Shown in pieces: positions 1-5,946 of a stretch of 11,189 bases of DNA. This stretch comes from Betaproteobacteria bacterium RIFCSPLOWO2_02_FULL_62_17. GTDB taxonomy: Bacteria > Pseudomonadota > Gammaproteobacteria > Burkholderiales > SG8-39. The position numbers were made by a program, and so were the translations under genes. Where the stretch lies: NCBI GenBank assembly GCA_001770355.1, contig MEQV01000011.1, forward strand, positions 1 to 11,189, written 5' to 3'. How positions within the stretch are numbered: position 1 is the stretch's first letter; every line of letters begins with the position of its first letter. A model generated the notes under the pieces. It was given only the letters and a program-made list of their open reading frames with translations, did no database searches and was not told where the DNA came from.

Positions 1-2116
1 GTTGCGTGCTGAGGGTCTTATTCCAGACCCGCAGGAACTCCTGCAGAATTGGCCGCGAACGGGCCTGAACGACCACCTGAGCGCGTTCCAGGCCGGCGAG
101 TTTAGGGAGCGATGCCGGTGCGGGATCGTAGATCGTCAGTAATTCTGGAACTTCCGGAGCGAGGGATACGGCGGAATTCAGGAAGGAAAGAGAGCTTTCC
201 ATGCTGGGAGCATGTGCACGCAATGCGGCTTCATGGATGAACGGCGGGAACCCTGCGGAGCGCCGTTCTTCCAGGAGTTCCCGGGCGTAACCTTCATAAT
301 CCTGTTGCTGTAGCGCCCGGTACAAGGGGTGCAACGGAAATCGCGTCTGAATAATTACCTCGCCCGGCAACTCGGCTCGGCCGGCTCTTCCAGCAACCTG
401 CTGTAATTGCGCGAACAGCCGCTCCGGTGCCCGGTAATCCGCGGCGAATAAACCGGCATCCGCGCTCAGGACACCCACGAGGGTGACCCGCTCGAAATGA
501 TGTCCTTTGGCAAGCAACTGCGTGCCGATCAGTATGTCGGCATCTCCGCAGTGCGCAGTTTCAAGCAGACCTCGCAGCCTTCCCCTGGAACTGTCGGAAT
601 CTATCCGTAGAATGCGTGCGCGGGGAAATTTTTCCGTAACCTCCGTCTCCAGCCTTTGTGTTCCGCGACCCAAGGGTGCAAGATCAGCATTGCCGCATTG
701 AGGACATGCGCGCGGAATCCGCGACTGAAAACCGCAGTGGTGGCACCTCAGCCCCCGTTGCTTCAAATGCATTACCAGATTCACAGAGCAGCGCGGACAA
801 CCACTGACCCAGCCGCAATGCTTGCATGCCAGCACTGGCGCATATCCGCGACGGTTCAGAAACAGGACTGACTGTTCGCCACGCTCCAGGCGCTGGGCCA
901 GCGCCTGGAGTAATCGATCAGACAGACCCTCCCCCGTCGGTGCTTTACTCGTATCGACGATATTGATCGTGGGTAAGCGCGCCGATTTGTGAGCGCGCTG
1001 CGATAATCGCAGCAGTTGGTAGCGGCCGGACTGGGCATGATGAAGCGTTTCCAACGATGGCGTTGCGGAGCAAAGCAGCACCGGCACGTTCATTTGACGC
1101 GCCCTAAAAATGGCCAGGTCGCGAGCCGAATAGCGCAAACCTTCCTGCTGCTTGTAGGAGGAATCCTGCTCTTCGTCGACGACAATAAGGCCCAGCCTGG
1201 GCATCGGCACAAAAACCGCGAGGCGGGTGCCCAGAACAATTTGCGCTCCCCCTTGGCTTGCCTCGATCCAGGATTGGGCGCGTTCCACTTGGCCCATTTC
1301 ACTGTGCTGTACGCATAGTCTCGCGACGGGGAATCTATCCCGAAACAAGGTTTCGAGCGACGGTGTCAGGGCAATTTCAGGAACAAGAACCAGGGCCTGT
1401 CGGCCCTGGCTGATCACGCGAGAGATCAAATTCAGATAAACCTCGGTTTTTCCGCTGCCGGTTATGCCAAACAGCAGAAAGCTTGCGTACCCTTTCAATG
1501 CGATCGCCGCCTGATCGAGTGCATTGGATTGCTCTTCATTCAGGGGGTGCGCGGCCACAAATTCGTGCGTCTGGCGCGGGGGGGCCTGCTCCGCAATCCA
1601 GGCGCTGGCAAGACATTTCCGAATGTGGGCTCGGGCAGCGCCTGCGATCCGTGCCAGATCAGAACTATTGTGGGGCGCGGCAAGCAATGCTTCCAATATC
1701 TGCCGCCGGATTTTCTGGCGCGCCGGAAGACTTTTCAGTGCAGCGCGTCCCAATTCAGTAATCGCATAGTTGCAGGCTGAAGCCGCCAAAGGCTCAGCCC
1801 GGCGCAGCCGCGGTGGCAAGGCCGTGAGCAGCGCTTCACCAATCGGCATCTGGTAATACTCGCTGCAGAATCGCGCCAACGCGATCCATTCGCCCGGCAG
1901 AGGTGGAATATCCCGTAATATGCCCACGCAGGACTTGAGTCGCTCGCGTGGTAATACCGAGGTGGCGGCAACCTCGACGATGATTCCGACCATCTGTCTT
2001 CCACCAAAGTCGACGAGAACGCGCGCGCCAACGTCTCCTTCGCTTGCATCGGCGCACAAATAATCGAAAAGCTGCGGCACGGGGACATCCAGCGCGACAC
2101 GAACGACCGTCATCAT
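1..2116 (-). CDS. priA: Primosomal protein N' (replication restart helicase PriA), 3' end cut by window edge
   Basis: PriA is a 3'-to-5' superfamily 2 DNA helicase that recognises abandoned forks and D-loops in the cytoplasm and loads DnaB through the primosome. Reading leftward from 2116, the frame stays open for 705 codons to the window edge. Visible landmarks are the Walker A motif GITGSGKT (residues 217-224), the DEEQ Walker B box (314-317), eight zinc-binding cysteines in four CxxC pairs (431/434, 440/443, 458/461, 471/474), and the helicase motif QQVAGRAGR (572-580). The N-terminal ~100 residues fit the 3'-DNA-end binding domain. Family members are about 730 residues, so roughly 25 C-terminal residues lie outside. 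Two ATGs stand in tandem (2116 and 2113); neither has a strong ribosome binding site, and I took the first. The nearest upstream gene is hemE on the same strand, 478 bases away. No frameshift or missing motif was seen. Confidence 0.97.
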   Translation of the reverse strand, partial: MMTVVRVALDVPVPQLFDYLCADASEGDVGARVLVDFGGRQMVGIIVEVAATSVLPRERLKSCVGILRDIPPLPGEWIALARFCSEYYQMPIGEALLTALPPRLRRAEPLAASACNYAITELGRAALKSLPARQKIRRQILEALLAAPHNSSDLARIAGAARAHIRKCLASAWIAEQAPPRQTHEFVAAHPLNEEQSNALDQAAIALKGYASFLLFGITGSGKTEVYLNLISRVISQGRQALVLVPEIALTPSLETLFRDRFPVARLCVQHSEMGQVERAQSWIEASQGGAQIVLGTRLAVFVPMPRLGLIVVDEEQDSSYKQQEGLRYSARDLAIFRARQMNVPVLLCSATPSLETLHHAQSGRYQLLRLSQRAHKSARLPTINIVDTSKAPTGEGLSDRLLQALAQRLERGEQSVLFLNRRGYAPVLACKHCGWVSGCPRCSVNLVMHLKQRGLRCHHCGFQSRIPRACPQCGNADLAPLGRGTQRLETEVTEKFPRARILRIDSDSSRGRLRGLLETAHCGDADILIGTQLLAKGHHFERVTLVGVLSADAGLFAADYRAPERLFAQLQQVAGRAGRAELPGEVIIQTRFPLHPLYRALQQQDYEGYARELLEERRSAGFPPFIHEAALRAHAPSMESSLSFLNSAVSLAPEVPELLTIYDPAPASLPKLAGLERAQVVVQARSRPILQEFLRVWNKTLSTQ

Positions 2117-2594
2117 TCTGCGCTATTCACTTTTCTTGCCCAAAACGAATCTTTCCGCCGCCGCCGCAAATCAAGCAATGCCGAGCACGCAGGGAAGCTT
2201 GCATTCCGAGTGAATTTGTATAGCCCAATAATCAAGCGGATTCTCCGGATGTGGAGCTAAGCACGCTGAACTAAAAAGGATTTCCAGTTTGCCCACAAAT
2301 TCTGTGGACAAATCTGTGGATATCGGCGTCACGAAAGTGTAACTAGCCTAAGCAAAAGGGATTTTTTGTATTGGGCGTTTTGCATTCTAAATGTTTTAAT
2401 ATGTAAATTCATACAGTTAGTAAAGTTCTCCTAGCAAGTGCCCGAAAACCGGCACCGCTATTAGGATTCCAAGGGGACGTGTGCATAAGTCGTTCGGTGC
2501 GTTACAGCACAAAAATCCTTCGGGTTGCAGCATAAGGTGTCAGAGCTGCGTCTGTTTCAGAGTCAAAGGGCTTCCGCAGCCAAATCGGGACAGG
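2117..2594. other. Gene-free gap between hemE and priA with DnaA-box-like sites and an AT-rich stretch
   Basis: I find no credible gene here on either strand. The gap holds four DnaA-box-like nonamers: TTGCCCACA at 2289-2297 (+), and on the minus strand TTGTCCACA (2303-2311), ATATCCACA (2315-2323) and TTATGCACA (2480-2488). The last fits the consensus TTWTNCACA exactly. The two before it each differ from TTATCCACA by one base, and the first differs by two. The first two form an imperfect dyad over 2288-2312, with 10-base arms carrying one mismatch around a 5-base spacer. An AT-rich stretch lies beside them; 2381-2425 has 10 G/C in 45 bases by hand count. An imperfect hairpin follows at 2432-2460 (GTGCC/GGCAC core plus an outer TAGC/GCTA). 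The gap must also carry the priA promoter, but I cannot pick a convincing -35/-10 pair. Confidence 0.6.
2288..2323. promoter_or_regulatory. Cluster of DnaA-box-like nonamers
   Basis: Three nonamers resembling TTATCCACA fall within 36 bases: TTGCCCACA (plus strand, 2289-2297), TTGTCCACA (minus, 2303-2311) and ATATCCACA (minus, 2315-2323). The two minus-strand copies start 12 bases apart in the same orientation. The first two face each other as an inverted repeat (CCACA, 5 bases, TGTGG, with further arm pairing outside). DnaA binding is an inference from the motif. The dyad could instead be the operator of an unrelated regulator. Confidence 0.45.
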
Positions 2595-3659
2595 CTATAA
2601 ATGCGGTGCGGCGCTCAACTCATGCACGGCATCGACCAATACCTGCACGCTCTCGGGCCGGGTGGTGGGAACAATTCCATGCCCGAGATTGAATACATGT
2701 CCCGACCCGGCGCCATAGGAGTTCAGGACATTTGCAACTTGGGCTCGAATCACATTCGGGGACGAATGCAATACCGCAGGGTCGAGATTGCCCTGCAGCG
2801 CCACGCGATCTCCGATCTGTTTGCGCGCCTCTCCCATATCGATAGTCCAGTCCAGGCCAACGGCATCGCAGCCGGTACGCGCAATGGCCTCGATCCAGGT
2901 GCCGCATCCCTTGGTGAAAACGATACTTGGAATACGCGCGCCATCGTACTCGCGCCGCAATTCGGAGATGATGCGGTGAATGTAGGCGAGCGAAAACTCC
3001 GCATAGGCGGCATGCGAAAGACTGCCGCCCCAGGTGTCGAAAATCATGACAGCCTGAGCACCCGCCTCAATTTGAGCGTTAAGGTATTGCGTTACCGAAC
3101 GTGCATTGAGATCCAGAATGCGATGCAACAGCGCGGGCTCGCTGTAAAGCATCGACTTGATGATCCGGAAGTCCGCGCTGGCGCCGCCCTCGACCATATA
3201 GCACGCAAGAGTGTAGGGGCTGCCCGCAAATCCGATCAACGGTACGCTGCCCGCCAACGCCCGGCGTATTTCGGACACGGCATCGGTGACGTAGCGGAGT
3301 ACCCCGGATGGATCGGGAGGCGCGATCCTCGCGACTGCCGCGGCATCGCGCAGGGGACGTTCAAAGCGGGGGCCCTCCCCTTCTACGAAATACAGGCCGA
3401 GCCCCATCGCGTCCGGAACAGTGAGGATATCTGAAAACAGGATAGCCGCATCCAATTTGAACCGGGCTAATGGCTGGAGTGTTACTTCGGTTGCCAGCGC
3501 CGGAGATTTCGCCAAAGCAAGAAAACTTCCAGCCTCCTTGCGGGTCCGGTTGTACTCAGGAAGGTATCGCCCTGCCTGACGCATCAGCCAGACCGGCGTG
3601 TAGGGTGTCGGTTGGCGCAGCAACGACCGAATCAGCGTGTCGTTCTTGAGATTGTTCAT
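2595..3659 (-). CDS. hemE: Uroporphyrinogen III decarboxylase
   Basis: HemE removes four acetate carboxyl groups from uroporphyrinogen III to give coproporphyrinogen III, in cytoplasmic heme synthesis. The start chosen at 3659 gives 354 residues, the usual family length, and an N-terminus (MNNLKNDTLIRSLLRQP) that lines up with known HemE starts. Longer in-frame starts up to 3779 would add an unrelated basic stretch. Family signatures are RQAGRYLPEY (residues 27-36, with the substrate-binding Arg), FSDILT (75-80, with the catalytic Asp77), GFAGSPYTLACYMVEG in the middle, and NLGHGI (324-329, with the conserved His327). The stop is TAG at 2595-2597. It lies 83 bases downstream of the EVE-domain gene on the same strand with no clear terminator between, so co-transcription is plausible. 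The ribosome binding site upstream of 3659 is weak. Nothing essential is missing. Confidence 0.98.
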   Translation of the reverse strand: MNNLKNDTLIRSLLRQPTPYTPVWLMRQAGRYLPEYNRTRKEAGSFLALAKSPALATEVTLQPLARFKLDAAILFSDILTVPDAMGLGLYFVEGEGPRFERPLRDAAAVARIAPPDPSGVLRYVTDAVSEIRRALAGSVPLIGFAGSPYTLACYMVEGGASADFRIIKSMLYSEPALLHRILDLNARSVTQYLNAQIEAGAQAVMIFDTWGGSLSHAAYAEFSLAYIHRIISELRREYDGARIPSIVFTKGCGTWIEAIARTGCDAVGLDWTIDMGEARKQIGDRVALQGNLDPAVLHSSPNVIRAQVANVLNSYGAGSGHVFNLGHGIVPTTRPESVQVLVDAVHELSAAPHL

Positions 3660-3742
3660 GGTAGAGGTTATTTTCCATCGCCTGCGGCTCGGCATGTCGA
3701 GTGCCTGCCTACGGAGCGTTTGAGTGGTTAGCCGGAATAATC

Positions 3743-4201
3743 CTAGGGCAGCGTGAGTTTTCCGGTAATAAAGTCCCATTCACCTGGTTCCACCGGCGTG
3801 ATCGACAGCCGGTTTCCCCGCGCCAGTATTCGCATGCCAGCCAGCTCGGGATACTCCCTGAGCAGGGCCAAGCTGACCAGGCGGGTCTTTCGGACCAGTT
3901 TGACGTCGACATTGAACCAGCGCGGCGAGTCTTTCTTGGCAGCGGGGTCGAAATAAGGGCTTTTTCTATCAAACTGGGTGGCATCGGGATAGGCCGCTGA
4001 ACATACTTCAGCAATGCCGGCAATGCCGGGCTCCGGGCAACTCGAATGGTAAAAGAAGACAGGATCGCCGATCCTCATTTCCTTGACCATGAAATTGCGC
4101 GCCTGATAGTTACGCACGCCGAACCAGGGAGTCTTTTTCTGCCTGACCAAGTCGTCGATACTGAACTCCTCTGGCTCGGACTTCATCAGCCAATGCCGCA
4201 T
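3743..4201 (-). CDS. EVE-domain protein (thymocyte nuclear protein 1 / DUF55 family)
   Basis: This is a 152-residue single-domain protein of the EVE family, a PUA-like fold thought to bind modified bases in DNA or RNA; the exact bacterial role is not settled. The sequence shows the hallmark WLMKSEP (residues 4-10), PWFGVRNYQARN (25-36), a GDPVFFYHSS strand (45-54) and a C-terminal PGEWDFI segment, covering the whole family length. The ATG at 4201 starts directly before the WLMKSEP motif and has a purine-rich GGAAGG about 11 bases upstream. It follows the 6S RNA and its terminator on the same strand and precedes hemE by 83 bases. In gammaproteobacteria the gene after 6S RNA is usually ygfA; here it is this gene. 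A small tandem 9-base duplication (about 4011-4028) encodes the GIAGIA turn and looks harmless. Confidence 0.95.
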   Translation of the reverse strand: MRHWLMKSEPEEFSIDDLVRQKKTPWFGVRNYQARNFMVKEMRIGDPVFFYHSSCPEPGIAGIAEVCSAAYPDATQFDRKSPYFDPAAKKDSPRWFNVDVKLVRKTRLVSLALLREYPELAGMRILARGNRLSITPVEPGEWDFITGKLTLP

Positions 4202-4299
4202 GTAGAAATTAGCCTTCCATCCAATGAGACCACTAATATGGCAGCGGCCTGCGGCGCAATTTCTTATTGCCTATCGCCATGCCCGCCCGGAACCGCCGC

Positions 4300-4333
4300 G
4301 ACAAAAACAAACGCAGGCGCTAAGCACCTGCGT
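4300..4333 (-). terminator. Rho-independent terminator after 6S RNA
   Basis: Read on the minus strand, ACGCAGG and CCTGCGT (4333-4327 and 4317-4311) form the base of a stem extended by three more pairs, one of them G-U, closing on a TTA loop. A T-rich tail (TTTGTTTTTG, ending near 4300) follows at once. The stem is strong and correctly placed to end the zapA/6S transcript before the EVE-domain gene. Confidence 0.85.
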
Positions 4334-4354
4334 GAAATTCGAAAAAAAAACACC

Positions 4355-4570
4355 GATCGGGTGCCCCCCGCCATTGCCGTCGAACCCTTATCCTGAACCA
4401 TCCGGTTCAAGGTGGTCGCGTTCCGGTCGCATCAGGCACATCCGACAAGGGACGCGCACAACAGCGACGCTAGTTTCGCAACTCGATTCCAACTATTGGT
4501 TCAAGAAACTACGGGTCCTGGCGCACAACGCAGGGGACGTAAACTTCGACAAAGCCCGCTCCAGCAGTCA
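4355..4570 (-). ncRNA. ssrS: 6S RNA (RNA polymerase sigma-70 holoenzyme inhibitor), ends approximate
   Basis: 6S RNA mimics an open promoter and binds the housekeeping RNA polymerase holoenzyme, mainly in stationary phase. The 3' half, read on the minus strand from 4412, carries CCTTGAACC, a short loop, then GGTTCAGG and AAGGGTT, closely matching the conserved 3' part of E. coli 6S RNA. The GTCCCCTG block at 4538-4531 matches the 5' arm around the central bubble. GTCGAA (4550-4545) pairs with TTCGAC (4384-4379) to help close the bubble. An apical hairpin is present, with TAGTTTC pairing GAAACTA around an inner CCAA/TTGG stem. The location just after zapA is the classic one for ssrS. Both ends were estimated by comparison with E. 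coli; the spacing between the two conserved blocks is about 24 bases longer than there. I could not draw a convincing outermost closing stem or see a dedicated promoter. Confidence 0.8.
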
Positions 4571-4641
4571 GCGCAGCTGAATTCGTCCGCGAAAACAACC
4601 CAGACCGACACGCCCCTCTGGACCGGATTGCGCGACAAATT

Positions 4642-4956
4642 CTAGAGCAACTTTTCCTGCGGCTCCAATGCCAGACCGAGCATTGCCTGCATCGAGTTGA
4701 TTCTACGCCGGTACGACTCCAAGTCAATGCTCGCCCCCCCGCCTTTCGATCCGAGCAGTTCATTGGCAATATTGAGCGCGGCCATGACAGCGATGCGTTC
4801 AGCGCTGGCCACCTTTCCGGCGACTTTGATTTCGTTCATCTTGCGATCCAGCAACGAAACCGCCAAAAGCAAATCCTCGCGTTCGTCATCGCTGCAGGCC
4901 ACCTTGTAGGTTCGACCCATGATAGTTACGTCAAGCGTGTTCTTTCTTGCGCTCAT
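4642..4956 (-). CDS. zapA: Cell division protein ZapA
   Basis: ZapA binds FtsZ at mid-cell and bundles or stabilises the Z-ring protofilaments. The 104-residue product fits the family length. It has an N-terminal globular FtsZ-binding part containing the typical VTIMGRTYKVACSDDERE (residues 10-27), then LLLAVSLLDRKMNEI, then a long C-terminal helix (about 55-104) expected to form the tetrameric coiled coil. The ATG at 4956 overlaps the stop of the upstream small coiled-coil gene as ATGA, so the two are probably translationally coupled and share the promoter at 5151-5180. The stop is about 70 bases upstream of the 6S RNA, matching the zapA-ssrS arrangement known from E. coli. Nothing is truncated. 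Confidence 0.95.
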   Translation of the reverse strand: MSARKNTLDVTIMGRTYKVACSDDEREDLLLAVSLLDRKMNEIKVAGKVASAERIAVMAALNIANELLGSKGGGASIDLESYRRRINSMQAMLGLALEPQEKLL

Positions 4957-5144
4957 TCTGGTATCTGGCCGAGCAGGTTTTCAAGACGTGAGCGCGCGCC
5001 ATCGATTTTTTCGGCGAGCAAGCGGCGGTCACCCTGCAATGCCGCAAGCTGCTCTCGCAGATCGCGATTTTCTTCGCGAAGACGCTGGCAGAGCAGGGCG
5101 GTTTGCTGGACTTTCTCCTCCAGCGCGGTGAATTCAGCATCCAT
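4953..5144 (-). CDS. Small coiled-coil protein, ZapB-like / TIGR02449-type
   Basis: This is a 63-residue protein predicted to be almost entirely one helix, with heptad-like hydrophobic spacing: MDAEFTALEEKVQQTALLCQ, then a charged REENRDLREQLAALQ stretch, then LLAEKIDGARSRLENLLGQ. Short proteins of this type sit directly upstream of zapA in many proteobacteria and are annotated as TIGR02449 or ZapB-like. A division role is inferred from that neighbourhood and from the ATGA overlap with zapA. I chose the ATG at 5144 because homologues, as I remember them, start at this MDAE-like point. A strong promoter also ends exactly six bases upstream, which would make the message leaderless. A longer TTG-initiated frame from 5201 exists, but it would run through the promoter and adds residues without coiled-coil character. 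Confidence 0.85.
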   Translation of the reverse strand: MDAEFTALEEKVQQTALLCQRLREENRDLREQLAALQGDRRLLAEKIDGARSRLENLLGQIPE

Positions 5145-5150
5145 CGACAC

Positions 5151-5180
5151 ACTATAGTTTGAAAAATCTTGTTGAGTCAA
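5151..5180 (-). promoter_or_regulatory. Sigma-70-type promoter of the zapA operon
   Basis: On the minus strand, TTGACT (5180-5175) and TATAGT (5156-5151) are each 5/6 matches to the consensus hexamers, with an 18-base spacer. The -10 box ends six bases before the ATG at 5144, so the expected transcription start falls on the A of that ATG. Confidence 0.75.
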
Positions 5181-5567
5181 GGTGTAACGGCTTGTTCTCA
5201 ATGTGGATTCGTATGGCCGCCCGGCAGTACCACTGTCTTCAGATCGGAGTCATCGTCATTGGATAGATCGCTGTGGGTACTTGCTCACGGGAAGGCGGTG
5301 CGCAACAAACCTCCGTCCCGAAGATCCGTCATAACCGACAACTTGGAATCGTGACGACGGGGCATCTATTCCCATACCAGATTAATCCACCATTTTCAGA
5401 TGAATACAGTCCCAGAGTTGCGACGCGAACACATTGGCCGCGTTCGATTTCTGTCCTTTTGGAGCATCAGTAACGGAGAACAAAAATGGCGTGATATGGA
5501 TCAGTCCGGCGTGAATTTCAATATCCTGGACAGAGAATCGTCCTTGCGTTTGCTTTGCTGTGTCCCC
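5181..5567. other. Divergent intergenic region with no recognised gene
   Basis: This spacer lies between the leftward zapA operon and the rightward riboswitch/btuB unit. Open frames exist on both strands, but they run into the riboswitch, have poor starts and resemble no family I know. An imperfect hairpin at 5288-5320 pairs CGGGA with TCCCG and GG.GG with CC.CC around an 11-base loop. No T-run follows it on either strand, so it is not a normal terminator. Any regulator binding sites for the two divergent promoters would be expected here, but I cannot identify one. Confidence 0.5.
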
Positions 5568-5570
5568 GTG

Positions 5571-5576
5571 TATAAT
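5571..5576 (+). promoter_or_regulatory. Promoter -10 box for riboswitch/btuB transcript
   Basis: A perfect TATAAT lies about 15 bases ahead of the riboswitch, which puts the transcription start near 5583. The -35 region is poor: the best candidate, TTGCTT at 5550-5555, has a short 15-base spacer. This suggests a weak or activator-assisted promoter, or one relying on the -10 box. Confidence 0.6.
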
Positions 5577-5587
5577 TCGCGTGGTTT

Positions 5588-5792
5588 TTTTGGTGCCAGC
5601 ATTGCATTTTGCGATGCGGGTGAAACGGGAAACAGGGACCGAAACACTAATCGGCAACCTGTGCTGCCCCCGCAACGGTAAGCAAGTGCGGGTGCGTTCT
5701 AGGAGATCCTCCCCGGATCTCAATCCACTGCGGCCTCTGGCTGCGGGAAGGTGAGCGCATCAAGACTTGTCAGCCCGGAGACCGGCCAGAAA
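5588..5792 (+). ncRNA. Cobalamin riboswitch
   Basis: The aptamer senses adenosylcobalamin or a related cobalamin and lowers expression of the downstream uptake gene when B12 is plentiful. Conserved blocks appear in the right order: GGTGCC at 5592, the GGGTGAAACGGGAAACAGGG-like segment at 5618-5637, the hallmark GCTGCCCCCGCAACGGTAAG around 5663-5682, CCACTG near 5725, GGGAAGGTGAG near 5745, and the B12-box end CAGCCCGGAGACCGGCC at 5771-5787. It lies directly downstream of the TATAAT at 5571 and upstream of a BtuB-type receptor, the classic target. Exact ends are approximate. About 155 bases of leader separate the aptamer from the btuB start and would hold the expression platform. Confidence 0.97.
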
Positions 5793-5946
5793 AGCGATTG
5801 AAGCGGTTGCGGGAGGCGACTGTCGGTGCTTGCGTATGTGCCCCGGCAGGATTACGGGGAATGTTGTGGCGCGCTGACTTTTTACTCCCTTTGCTTGAAT
5901 CGACGCCTTGGCTTGCGGGGACGCTGGCCAGTCATGGGAGAAACAC
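5793..5946 (+). promoter_or_regulatory. btuB leader / probable riboswitch expression platform
   Basis: This segment follows the aptamer and ends at the btuB start. A CCCCG/CGGGG hairpin with a 9-base loop occurs near 5844-5862. CTCCC at about 5885-5889 is complementary to GGGAG at 5936-5940, which is the btuB ribosome binding site. No stem followed by a clean T-run is seen; the TTTTT near 5879-5883 has no strong stem directly before it. This favours translational control by masking the ribosome binding site over transcription termination, as an inference from base pairing by eye. Confidence 0.45.

Noticed and set aside
2540..2580. GCTGCG/CGCAGC inverted repeat after hemE as a terminator
   Set aside because: The loop is about 24 bases and no T-run follows the stem on the minus strand, so it does not look like a Rho-independent terminator.
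2601..3434. Long plus-strand open frame (277 codons) opposite hemE
   Set aside because: It lies entirely antisense to an intact hemE, resembles no family and is best explained as a GC-rich codon shadow of hemE.
4011..4028. Tandem repeat of GCAATGCCG
   Set aside because: Only two copies, inside the EVE-domain gene and in frame, encoding GIAGIA; no sign of a larger repeat or mobile element.
5400..5681. Plus-strand open frame of 93 codons ahead of btuB
   Set aside because: It overlaps the btuB promoter and most of the cobalamin aptamer, and the protein resembles nothing known to me.
5382..5723. Minus-strand open frame of 113 codons in the divergent intergenic region
   Set aside because: It runs through the riboswitch and its promoter on the opposite strand, has no recognisable domain and no clear ribosome binding site.
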